DNA from: Planctomycetaceae bacterium
Lineage (GTDB): Bacteria > Planctomycetota > Planctomycetia > Pirellulales > Thermoguttaceae
Direction of reading: 5' to 3'
DNA length: 6,100 nucleotides
NCBI GenBank assembly: GCA_031274385.1
Contig: JAISQH010000009.1
Coordinates: 1-6,100, forward strand
The position numbers and the translations under genes were made by a program. Position 1 is the stretch's first letter. Each line of letters opens with the position of its first letter. This document shows positions 1 through 6,078 of this stretch, piece after piece. The notes below the pieces were generated by a model. The model was not told where the DNA came from and made no database searches. It worked only from the letters and a program-made list of their open reading frames with translations.

Positions 1-99
1 CAAGGTCTCAATAAAAAAACGTGCGTTTTCCGTATCATCCATGAGCCGTTTGAAAACAACATCATAAATCGGATTCGCAATAATAATTTCAGAATTCAT
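1..99 (-). CDS. PD-(D/E)XK nuclease family (PDDEXK_2 / Rpn-like, 'transposase-like') protein, N-terminal 33 codons only
   Basis: An open frame starts with ATG at 99-97 and runs without a stop to the window edge, so only the first 33 residues are visible. They begin MNSEIII and continue with ANPIYDVVFKRLM, then DDTENARFFIETL. The 'NPIYDVVFK.LM.D...A..FI.T' pattern is the characteristic opening of the PDDEXK_2 / Rpn-like proteins, often annotated as 'PD-(D/E)XK nuclease family transposase'. Known members are about 250-350 residues long and are linked to DNA cleavage and recombination. The catalytic Asp and Glu/Gln-x-Lys residues would lie outside the window, so activity cannot be judged. No Shine-Dalgarno sequence precedes the ATG; the upstream bases read CCTCTTTTTTGATT. 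The gene lies 41 nt downstream of the coiled-coil ORF at 341-141, in the same direction, and may be co-transcribed with it. The family call is recognition from memory on a short fragment. Confidence 0.72.
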   Translation of the reverse strand, partial: MNSEIIIANPIYDVVFKRLMDDTENARFFIETL

Positions 100-140
100 A
101 ATCAAAAAAGAGGTGAAGGGGAATAACTGTTCATAATATT

Positions 141-341
141 TTACTGTTTGACGGATTGTAATTGAGCAAGAAGCTCCGCGATTTGCTGATCCTTTTCAGC
201 AAGTGCCTGTTCTTTTTCGCTAATGACTTGTTCTTTTTCGGTAATAACTTGATCTTTTTTGACGATTATTTTTTCCTTTTGTTTTAGATCGTAACGAACT
301 TTTTGCATTTCTTTATTGAAGTCACCATAGACTTGTTTCAT
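141..341 (-). CDS. Small Lys/Glu/Gln-rich coiled-coil protein, possibly a detached tail of a PDDEXK_2-type nuclease
   Basis: This is a 66-residue ORF from ATG at 341-339 to TAA at 143-141. An in-frame TAA at 353-351 lies four codons upstream, so the frame cannot extend further. Residues 28-62 are near-exact heptads: KKDQVIT, EKEQVIS, EKEQALA, EKDQQIA, ELLAQLQ. Hydrophobic residues recur every seven positions (I33, I40, L47, I54, L61), which predicts a charged helix or coiled coil. There is no signal peptide, membrane segment or enzymatic motif. Tails of the EKxQxLAEKDxQIAEL type are common at the C-terminus of PDDEXK_2 proteins, and such a protein starts 41 nt downstream. The ORF may therefore be the remnant of a tandem copy that lost its nuclease domain, or a separate small partner protein. 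There is no Shine-Dalgarno site, and a 24-bp inverted repeat ends 12 nt before the ATG. Expression is unproven. Confidence 0.5.
   Translation of the reverse strand: MKQVYGDFNKEMQKVRYDLKQKEKIIVKKDQVITEKEQVISEKEQALAEKDQQIAELLAQLQSVKQ
177..281 (-). repeat. Degenerate 21-bp tandem repeat, five units, encoding coiled-coil heptads
   Basis: Five consecutive 21-bp units occupy 177-197, 198-218, 219-239, 240-260 and 261-281. Most end in a CTTTTTC-like run on the plus strand (CCTTTTC, TCTTTTTC, TCTTTTTC, TCTTTTTT). The two best-matching units, 198-218 and 219-239, share their last ten bases (TGTTCTTTTT plus C). On the coding strand each unit encodes one seven-residue heptad of the 66-residue ORF, so expansion or contraction by whole units would keep the frame. 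This looks like growth of a coiled coil by slippage or unequal exchange. Confidence 0.7.
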
Positions 342-353
342 TATTGTTGTTTA

Positions 354-419
354 TTGTCAACAGATTTTACAGATTTTACAGATTCGTTTTTGATGAAAAT
401 CTGTTAAATCTGTTGACAA
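354..419. repeat. 24-bp near-perfect inverted repeat built from 9-bp ACAGATTTT units
   Basis: The left arm is 354-377 and the right arm is 396-419. They are complementary at 23 of 24 positions and separated by an 18-nt loop. The outer ends read TTGTCAACAGATT and its complement. The left side is itself a 9-bp tandem repeat: ACAGATTTT at 360-368 and 369-377, then ACAGATTCG at 378-386. The right arm carries two further units in inverted orientation. A transcript from either strand could form a long AU-rich stem. On the minus strand it would sit immediately before the ATG of the 66-residue ORF. No U-tract follows directly, so this is not a typical intrinsic terminator. A mobile intergenic repeat is an alternative explanation. 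Confidence 0.75.
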
Positions 420-446
420 AACTACAAAACCACAAAACTAAAATAT

Positions 447-534
447 CCTCTTTGTGTTCTTCGTGCTTTTGTGCGCAAACTTGAAAAACAAAAGAGACAA
501 TTACGTTCTGATCTCTTTGCGTCTCCGCGCGCAA
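447..534. repeat. Two degenerate copies of a dispersed CTCTTTGyGTyCTyCGyGC-type intergenic motif
   Basis: Copy 1 begins CTCTTTGTGTTCTTCGTGC at 449-467 and continues as TTTTGTGCG. Copy 2 is CTCTTTGCGTCTCCGCGC at 513-530. With one single-base gap they differ only by C/T transitions. On the opposite strand the motif reads like GCACGAAGAACACAAAGAG. Imperfect tracts of this style (CTTTGTGTTCTTCGTG..., CTTTGCGTCT..GCG) are familiar to me from intergenic regions of planctomycetal and some other bacterial genomes. Their function is unknown to me, and no protein is encoded here. Confidence 0.5.
483..518 (-). terminator. Weak candidate intrinsic terminator downstream of the large gene
   Basis: Reading the minus strand, AAAGAGA (518-512) is followed by a 14-nt loop, then TCTCTTT (497-491) and the T-rich run TGTTTTTC (490-483). 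This gives a 7-bp, AT-rich stem 44 nt beyond the TAA of the large gene, in the right orientation to end its transcript. The stem is short and contains only two G-C pairs, so termination here is a guess from position and shape. Confidence 0.28.
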
Positions 535-561
535 TTTAAAACAGACAGTTACATTTTAATT

Positions 562-3500
562 TTACTCTAATATTTTGGAGCCGACAATAACGGGTTTGTA
601 ATGGGGATCACCGTTTTCCTGCCGAAACACTTCACCGCGTCGAAAGCCGACGGGCGTACTGCGGTCAATCAGGTAAAACGCCCGATGCCGTTTAACTGTA
701 CCGTTATCAAGCCCCTTTTCCGCGCCAAGAACGTAACCGTCAGGATAAACGGCACTAAAATTACTAGTATTAATATGAGTGAGTTGACCGGGATATGCTG
801 TTTGTAATTCCGTTACGTTATCGAATTTTTCGGCTTCGAAATATCCGATGGTCATCCAAACCGCGAAAACGTTTGATCGTGTTGTCGTCATATCGGAAAG
901 CCGCATCACGTTTTCAAGTGCCGTGTACGGATTACTTGGAGTCGGTTCTGATTCAAGTAATGGGTCTCCAGACAATGATTTTCGTAACAATGTTGTATTG
1001 CCCGGATCCTGTACCAAATCATTTTCATTAAATCCCAAAGTTGTTGATAAAGGCGGAACCAAGTTCACCGCTTGCGGCGAACGGAACGGAACAAATTCCG
1101 AAGGATAGTTGGCAGGTGCTTCACGAAGATCAAAAAGACCATCGCCATTGCCATTAGTGTAGTCATGCCATGTCCGTTGAGTACTTCCGCTTAGTGCTTC
1201 CCAAGCCGGTTCGGTTGCGGTGTTGAGATTGATTTTTCCCGGTTCGCGCATTTCGTAAATCGGTGTTCCATAGGTATTCGATCCATCTGGTATCCAACCG
1301 CGAACAGTGCCGGCGAACTTAGACGGAACCCGAACGTACTCAAAAAGCCGAGATAAATCGAGCGATGGAGCAGTACTATGAAAGAAATTCAGATACGGAC
1401 CAATGCCAAGATTCGGATTACTGAAACGCGGCGGCGTTGTTGTTGTACCAATACCGAGCGATTTACTGTCACCGAAAAGGTCATTTAACTTGTTGTCGTA
1501 AAATTCAACACCGAAGCGTCCCGGCGGTGTGGCGGGAACGAGCATTAACTCATAACTGTTTGCAAGCGGAGTATCATGCCACGGAAAATGAAGAAATGGC
1601 TTTGCAGGCAATCCCGGATAATAAGTAGTATCAATTCCCTTATTGGCTAAATTTGTGAGTGTCGTTGACGAAATAAAACTAGGTGAAGTATTACCGTAAC
1701 TGTTGAGATAACCAAAAGTGGTTTCGGGAACTAATTTCTGAGCCGACCAAGAAGCTGATGTGGTATCGCCATCATTCCAATCAGGAAGTCCTGCTTTAGT
1801 CGTATCGGCAGAACTGTCGAGACTGCGATCCCAAAGATTTGTAAAATCGGTTGGTACGGAATGACCAAGATTACCCCATTGACGCGAAACAAACCGCATA
1901 TCTTTGTCTTTTTGAAACTTAAAAGCGGGACTTATCATATCTATTTGATTAACATCTTTTTGTTCATCTGCTTTGGATCGTCCGTCTTTTTCACTATTGA
2001 TTACCTGTAAATCAATCATATTCCAATCAACAGTGATATAAGGATTCGTGATCGGATGATGTTCACGTGCCGGATCGGCTAAACGTTGTAAACAAATTGT
2101 ACGATAACAGGGAATTGTCCCTAAGCATTGAAGCTCATTACCATCAACCGGTTTATCTATGGAAAAACTATCATAACCATCTATCAAACTAGAACCGGAA
2201 ATTGTCGGCAGCGGTTCAGAAACATTGACACCGACATTCGGGAGCGAATCCATTGTCGCAGTCATAATACTTACAGCATTTGAATCAGCACCGGTAGGAA
2301 GATTTAAACCGGCAGAGGTCAAATCAATCTTGGCATCGCTACTGCCATCATGAATTCCGAATGTCGGCTGAGAATCATTTACCAATGTTGATGCAAATGA
2401 AGTTTCTTCGCGCGGGCCTATTACAAGATAACTATTGGGATTCAAAACGACATTTTGTGTTGAATCTGTACGATAATAAGAACGCCGTTTGATATTATTG
2501 GCAATATCTGTTTTAGATGTTCTCTCTGGCGGAAGCCCGTTTCCAAACCAAATAAATCTGTCCGGTTTTAGGGACGTTCCGGGATTTTGTCCGATCGTTG
2601 AGGTGGCATTCCACTGGTATGTTTGGCAAGAGTACGTTTTTCCATTTTGAGCAAGCTGCATTTGGTATAAGGCATCCCACTGTTGATTACTTCCCATGCC
2701 CCATTTGAACTCATCAGAGTTAACGCTTTTCGTTGTTTCTTCTGTAATGACAAGTCTCCAGATATAATCGCCATTGGCTGCAGTTTTTTTGGCGAGATTC
2801 AAACTGCCGTCTGGTTCGATAATATCGTTTTGAGGATAAGTAGTTCGATGAGGATTCCCCTGTCGATAGAGTTCTACAAAGAGCGATCCTTGTGGTCGTA
2901 ATACTTGATCAAAATGCTTATCATGTTTTGCGAGATGCGCCGATGTAGGAGTAGGCGTTTTCGGTAATACCTGCTCTGGATGGACAATACAGCCTGTTTC
3001 ATCACATTTATCAGTCGAATTCGCAGCGCCTATTGAATCCGCAACGCGGCGGTTATGCACAGCAAAGGTTTCCGTTAACGCGACTTCCGGTTTTTCCATG
3101 CCCCAGATAAGACTAATTGTACCAGAAGATGACCAATCACTGCTACTTGCAATTGTTTCAATATCCGTCGCGTTATCATAAAGAGTTACTCCGAACGGAG
3201 CGGTGCTAAACACGAAGGGCGTCATGGTGGCATCGGGATCAATGAAATCGACGAGATTGACCGACCATTGAGCAAGACGTGTGTACACTGCCGCTTTATT
3301 TGGTAAACCTTCTAAATAGTTATTCTTTTCGATTTGATCATAACTAAGTACAGCCAACAGATAGAAAATCTCTTGTGCAAATCGGGCTTTGGCTTCTAAT
3401 AAATCAGTTCCGCCTGTTGTCCAATCAATTCGTAACGTTAATCGGTTCAGGTTAATTTTTTCGCCGCGCCGAATTTCTTCGGGAAGAAGAGCAAATAAAT

Positions 3501-5538
3501 TGTCTGTTTTTCCTTGCGCTGTAGTGTCGGTCGGAGTGGTTGCTCCGAAAATATGATAAAAGATATAACTGTACAGACCCCTGTAAGTTGCACTGCTTGT
3601 GCCGCTTGTTGTGCCGCCGAGTTTGCTGAATACCGGAATGTCGCTGCTGCGGGTGCCAAGAATCAAGCGGTTTTGACTCAAATTGTATTGATCAGTTACC
3701 GACTCACCAAGAAGATTCCGAAGCCGTTTAGGAAGATTCGTGTAATCAACATCGCTGACACTGCGCAACAAATATTGTAAATCGCTTGCGTCAAACGGAT
3801 TGTCATCGTTAAAAGCGTACGGATTCAAAAGGTACGGATTTCCAGCGTAAATATCATTGGTACCGGTGATGGCAGCCGGATCAAAATATCGATTCCCAAG
3901 CGGATCAAATGTGATGGGAAAAACGCCGCGCCAATCAGGAATCATACCACCAAGTCCCGCCGTGTTCGTCAAATGACCGTAAGCCTCTGGTCGAACACCG
4001 GCATTTTCGTACATTTGAAGAGCGGCGGCACCATCGTCAACGCCGGTTGCTCCCGGAATTTTATCTGTAAATTTACCATATCGTCCATCGTTGTCGGCAT
4101 CCTTTCCTTCTAGCAGTTCTCTGAAATGAGCATCACCCAAAATGGAATCAAGACGAACTTCGGCAACACCCGAACCCGAACCACGCAACTGCAAACCACC
4201 GGAGTCTGTCCCCATTGGATCGGTAAAGGTATCAAGTGCCGCATTATGTTCCAAGTTTCCGTGTACGTTAACATTCAAACGTCCATCCATATCGAGAACA
4301 TAATACGACACGAGTTTTTTGTACGTTGTGCCGCCAATGGTTGTTGTTCCCAAACCGACATCAAGCCAAATGCCGTCCGCAATACCATCTCCATCATTAT
4401 CAACATCCCAAGGACCTTGCGTCAAAAATTGGGACAAATTTGCCAAAATTGCTGCCGGATTACTGCCCGTAAAATTAGGATGATCTGTCGGCAATGGACG
4501 CAACACGATTTTTCGTAACTCGTTAGGATCCGTTGTACCCCAATAGTTCACGAGTTGCGGACGGTGAAACGACGGAATAATATTATTAATGTACCAATAA
4601 GGTGGGACAGGCGGAACTGCGGTAGGGTCTCCCACATTATATTGTACATTATTCCACGCCAGAAACATATTGAGATAATCCGGTGCCGTGTAATCGGGAT
4701 TCATCAATACAAGTGTATTATTCAAATACGTTTTGTACGCTTGTGTACCATCATTGTTCGGAGCCAAAATATTGGGTCGTAAAGCATAAGGCTTAGATGT
4801 TGTATCACCATCGTTACCGCTGAGAGCCGCAACGGTTGCTGCTGTACTGGAATCAAAACCCGGTCCTGTTCCGCTAAACGCCGGAGAATTAATGATAAAT
4901 GTACAGCCGCTCAAATCGTTAGCTCCCAAAGTAACACCTACAAATGGGGCGATTCGAATATTACCGGGAACATCAAGAATAAACGTACTTTTTCCTTTGA
5001 TTTGTTGTTGAGTTGAATTTGGTGTTGCTGAAATCTCGGTTACTGTAATAATATTCCCGATAAGATCAGATTGCGTGTAGTCGTCATAATCGTGGTTGCT
5101 TTTTAATGTGACTGAAACGTCAATATAACCTGTTGTGCCTTGTGCGGTATTATTAGTAATGGTTCCTTCGAGATTTTGCGTTGGACTGCCGCTGTATTCA
5201 TAGTTCGGATGCCCGTACAGATTTTCCAAGATGCTATGTGGAGCAATAACATTTTTAGTATTACTATCGATTTTGTCTCCGATGAGGAGTTTTTCTAACG
5301 CCGGTTCAAAATTTGACGAAGCGAACGAATGACCGCTATCAGCCGTTCCCCTAACATCTCCAACAAGGGTTCTAGCAGCATGTTCTGCCGTGCGGCGTGC
5401 CTGAGTTGTAATGACCATAAACGCCACAACAAGCAAGGCAAACATCGTCATCAATCCAAGAACAATAAGAAGCGTAACGCCACTTCTTGAGGAATCATTC
5501 TTGTCTGACATTCCGGTTGTTTTTTGATCATTGTACAT
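562..5538 (-). CDS. Giant GspK-like prepilin-type extracytoplasmic protein of planctomycetal type (1658 aa)
   Basis: The frame runs from ATG at 5538-5536 to TAA at 564-562. That start is chosen because AAGGAG lies 7 nt upstream; a second ATG at codon 10 has no comparable site. Residues 1-20 form a short polar leader ending RSG. Residues 21-43 (VTLLIVLGLMTMFALL...) form the hydrophobic helix, followed by QARR. This matches a type IV prepilin cleavage site G20|V21. The residue at +5 is Ile, not Glu, as in the GspK class of minor pseudopilins. Further GspK-like landmarks occur in order: DMDGRLNVN (416-424), GEKINLN (692-698), LVDFIDPDA (762-770) and GKINLNTATEPAWEAL (1434-1449). Ordinary GspK is about 300-350 residues, so this protein is roughly five times longer. 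Acidic, possibly Ca-binding loops are seen at 378-388 (DVDNDGDGIAD), 480-485 and 1462-1470. There are seven cysteines, including C845/C850 and C1138/C1144/C1149. The C-terminus contains SNVFAVWMTIGYFE (1555-1568) and HRAFYLIDRS (1618-1627). Probable role: an inner-membrane-anchored or pilus/secretion-tip protein. The exact function is unknown. Confidence 0.88.
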   Translation of the reverse strand: MYNDQKTTGMSDKNDSSRSGVTLLIVLGLMTMFALLVVAFMVITTQARRTAEHAARTLVGDVRGTADSGHSFASSNFEPALEKLLIGDKIDSNTKNVIAPHSILENLYGHPNYEYSGSPTQNLEGTITNNTAQGTTGYIDVSVTLKSNHDYDDYTQSDLIGNIITVTEISATPNSTQQQIKGKSTFILDVPGNIRIAPFVGVTLGANDLSGCTFIINSPAFSGTGPGFDSSTAATVAALSGNDGDTTSKPYALRPNILAPNNDGTQAYKTYLNNTLVLMNPDYTAPDYLNMFLAWNNVQYNVGDPTAVPPVPPYWYINNIIPSFHRPQLVNYWGTTDPNELRKIVLRPLPTDHPNFTGSNPAAILANLSQFLTQGPWDVDNDGDGIADGIWLDVGLGTTTIGGTTYKKLVSYYVLDMDGRLNVNVHGNLEHNAALDTFTDPMGTDSGGLQLRGSGSGVAEVRLDSILGDAHFRELLEGKDADNDGRYGKFTDKIPGATGVDDGAAALQMYENAGVRPEAYGHLTNTAGLGGMIPDWRGVFPITFDPLGNRYFDPAAITGTNDIYAGNPYLLNPYAFNDDNPFDASDLQYLLRSVSDVDYTNLPKRLRNLLGESVTDQYNLSQNRLILGTRSSDIPVFSKLGGTTSGTSSATYRGLYSYIFYHIFGATTPTDTTAQGKTDNLFALLPEEIRRGEKINLNRLTLRIDWTTGGTDLLEAKARFAQEIFYLLAVLSYDQIEKNNYLEGLPNKAAVYTRLAQWSVNLVDFIDPDATMTPFVFSTAPFGVTLYDNATDIETIASSSDWSSSGTISLIWGMEKPEVALTETFAVHNRRVADSIGAANSTDKCDETGCIVHPEQVLPKTPTPTSAHLAKHDKHFDQVLRPQGSLFVELYRQGNPHRTTYPQNDIIEPDGSLNLAKKTAANGDYIWRLVITEETTKSVNSDEFKWGMGSNQQWDALYQMQLAQNGKTYSCQTYQWNATSTIGQNPGTSLKPDRFIWFGNGLPPERTSKTDIANNIKRRSYYRTDSTQNVVLNPNSYLVIGPREETSFASTLVNDSQPTFGIHDGSSDAKIDLTSAGLNLPTGADSNAVSIMTATMDSLPNVGVNVSEPLPTISGSSLIDGYDSFSIDKPVDGNELQCLGTIPCYRTICLQRLADPAREHHPITNPYITVDWNMIDLQVINSEKDGRSKADEQKDVNQIDMISPAFKFQKDKDMRFVSRQWGNLGHSVPTDFTNLWDRSLDSSADTTKAGLPDWNDGDTTSASWSAQKLVPETTFGYLNSYGNTSPSFISSTTLTNLANKGIDTTYYPGLPAKPFLHFPWHDTPLANSYELMLVPATPPGRFGVEFYDNKLNDLFGDSKSLGIGTTTTPPRFSNPNLGIGPYLNFFHSTAPSLDLSRLFEYVRVPSKFAGTVRGWIPDGSNTYGTPIYEMREPGKINLNTATEPAWEALSGSTQRTWHDYTNGNGDGLFDLREAPANYPSEFVPFRSPQAVNLVPPLSTTLGFNENDLVQDPGNTTLLRKSLSGDPLLESEPTPSNPYTALENVMRLSDMTTTRSNVFAVWMTIGYFEAEKFDNVTELQTAYPGQLTHINTSNFSAVYPDGYVLGAEKGLDNGTVKRHRAFYLIDRSTPVGFRRGEVFRQENGDPHYKPVIVGSKILE

Positions 5539-5544
5539 AGTAAA

Positions 5545-5552
5545 TCTCCTTT
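5545..5552 (-). promoter_or_regulatory. Strong Shine-Dalgarno site of the large gene
   Basis: On the minus strand AAAGGAGA occupies 5552-5545, with 7 nt between AAGGAG and the ATG at 5538. It is the only good ribosome binding site next to a start in this window and fixes the start codon of the 1658-residue protein. Its 5' end overlaps the first heptamer of the repeat array, so that repeat unit supplies part of the site (CTATTAAAGGAG). Confidence 0.85.
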
Positions 5553-5606
5553 AATAGTTAATAGTTTATAGTTAATAGTTAATAGTTAATAGTTTTTAGT
5601 TAATTT
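5551..5606. repeat. TTAATAG heptamer tandem array in the 5' leader of the large gene
   Basis: Eight contiguous 7-bp units are present: TTAATAG at 5551, 5558, 5572, 5579 and 5586, TTTATAG at 5565, TTTTTAG at 5593 and TTAATTT at 5600. Five are identical and three are diverged. On the coding strand they read CTATTAA and lie between the candidate promoter and the Shine-Dalgarno site, inside the predicted leader RNA. The leader would be unstructured and A/U-rich, and slippage could change its length. No coding potential is apparent. Confidence 0.85.
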
Positions 5607-5624
5607 GTTAATTGGTTTATTTGT

Positions 5625-5653
5625 AATATATCAGCGAAAATTCCGCTTGCGAA
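5625..5653 (-). promoter_or_regulatory. Candidate sigma-70-type promoter for the large gene, with a palindrome in its spacer
   Basis: On the minus strand TTCGCA (5653-5648, 4 of 6 to TTGACA) is followed by a 17-nt spacer and TATATT (5630-5625, 5 of 6 to TATAAT). Transcription would begin near 5617, giving a leader of about 80 nt that contains the heptamer array. The spacer is exactly the 15-bp near-palindrome AGCGGAATTTTCGCT (5647-5633). Its arms match at 6 of 7 positions, so it could be an operator. AT-rich DNA gives chance matches, so the call is tentative. Confidence 0.4.
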
Positions 5654-5660
5654 CACTCTC

Positions 5661-5856
5661 CACTTTCCACTATTTAAAAGGTAATAAGGTTATGTTTTGT
5701 CGGGGATTCACAGGCTACTAAGGTTGTTTTTGTAAGAAAATAAGGTTGTAAATAAGGTTTGTTTTTTCGACAGCGTTGAAGTATACTTTCGGCAGTCACA
5801 CGATTGATGTTTTTGGTAAATTATTTGGTCAATTGTTTTGGTATTGAACTATGAAT
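5661..5856. other. Gene-free AT-rich stretch with four scattered TAAGGTT copies
   Basis: No credible open frame, RNA gene or strong hairpin is seen. TAAGGTT occurs at 5685-5691, 5719-5725, 5741-5747 and 5753-5759, all on the plus strand, with start-to-start spacings of 34, 22 and 12. A perfect 10-bp palindrome, AAGTATACTT, lies at 5779-5788. These could be protein binding sites upstream of the large gene's promoter, but nothing in the sequence ties them to a regulator. Confidence 0.4.
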
Positions 5857-5862
5857 TAAAAC

Positions 5863-5877
5863 AACTCCGAAGGAGTT
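5863..5877. repeat. Hairpin A, copy 1 (AACTCC-GAA-GGAGTT)
   Basis: Six-base arms flank a GAA loop. It is followed by CAATTTGGATA, which leads straight into hairpin B copy 1. Reading either strand gives CTCC paired with GGAG. Confidence 0.8.
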
Positions 5878-5888
5878 CAATTTGGATA

Positions 5889-5917
5889 ACCCCGTGCAAG
5901 CTTGCGCAGCACGGGGT
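5889..5917. repeat. Hairpin B, copy 1 (ACCCCGTGC ... GCACGGGGT)
   Basis: Perfect 9-bp GC-rich arms lie at 5889-5897 and 5909-5917 around an 11-nt loop. The loop region overlaps a second small palindrome, GCAAGCTTGC, at 5896-5905. This is one of the two most stable predicted stems in the window. No T-tract follows on either strand, so it is not a standard terminator. Confidence 0.8.
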
Positions 5918-5937
5918 AAGCCATCCCGAACTGACCG

Positions 5938-5954
5938 GAACTCCGAAGGAGTTC
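5938..5954. repeat. Hairpin A, copy 2 (GAACTCC-GAA-GGAGTTC)
   Basis: Seven-base arms surround a GAA loop. It is in the same orientation as copy 1 and is followed by the same CAATTTTGAT flank, but here no hairpin B follows; TGTTTGTGCTTACC (5963-5976) comes instead. Confidence 0.8.
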
Positions 5955-6001
5955 AATTTTGATGTTTGTGCTTACCATGACAAAGTTAATCCCTTTTTAT
6001 T

Positions 6002-6018
6002 GAACTCCTACGGAGTTC
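6002..6018. repeat. Hairpin A, copy 3, inverted orientation (GAACTCC-TAC-GGAGTTC)
   Basis: Seven-base arms surround a TAC loop (GTA on the other strand). The conserved TTGAACTCC flank lies on the left, which marks this copy as inverted relative to copies 1 and 2. Confidence 0.8.
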
Positions 6019-6037
6019 TCGTTTTGTTTGTACACTT

Positions 6038-6067
6038 ACCCCGTGCTGCACTTCGTTTGCACGGGGT
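6038..6067. repeat. Hairpin B, copy 2, inverted orientation
   Basis: The 9-bp arms ACCCCGTGC (6038-6046) and GCACGGGGT (6059-6067) are identical to those of copy 1. The 12-nt loop TGCACTTCGTTT differs from copy 1, so the stem is conserved while the loop is not. It is preceded by TGTTTGTACACTTACC (6025-6040), a near copy of 5963-5976. Confidence 0.8.
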
Positions 6068-6078
6068 TATCAAAATTG

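Noticed and set aside
413..444. TTGACA plus TAAAAT as a plus-strand promoter
   Set aside because: The spacer is 20 nt, no plus-strand gene follows, and the TTGACA is part of the inverted-repeat arm.
601..1628. Plus-strand open frames inside the large gene (for example 601-807, 848-1108, 1437-1628)
   Set aside because: They lie antisense to a long, motif-bearing coding frame, have no ribosome binding site or recognisable domain, and their compositions look like reverse-frame shadows.
2568..2901. Short frames on both strands near the middle of the large gene
   Set aside because: They overlap the main frame completely and show no family signature or start context.
3447..4782. Ala/Cys-rich and Ile/Arg-rich plus-strand frames, the longest of 130 codons at 4126-4518
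   Set aside because: The length is what antisense of a 5-kb gene gives by chance. The unusual Cys/Arg/Ile content mirrors the Gly/Thr/Asn codons of the real gene.
5511..5511. Alternative start of the large protein at codon 10 (ATG)
   Set aside because: There is no Shine-Dalgarno site before it, while the upstream ATG at 5538 has AAGGAG at 7-nt spacing. The leader before the prepilin site is acceptable in length from either start.
5889..5917. Intrinsic terminator at hairpin B
   Set aside because: The stem is strong, but no T-tract follows on either strand and no gene ends next to it within the window.
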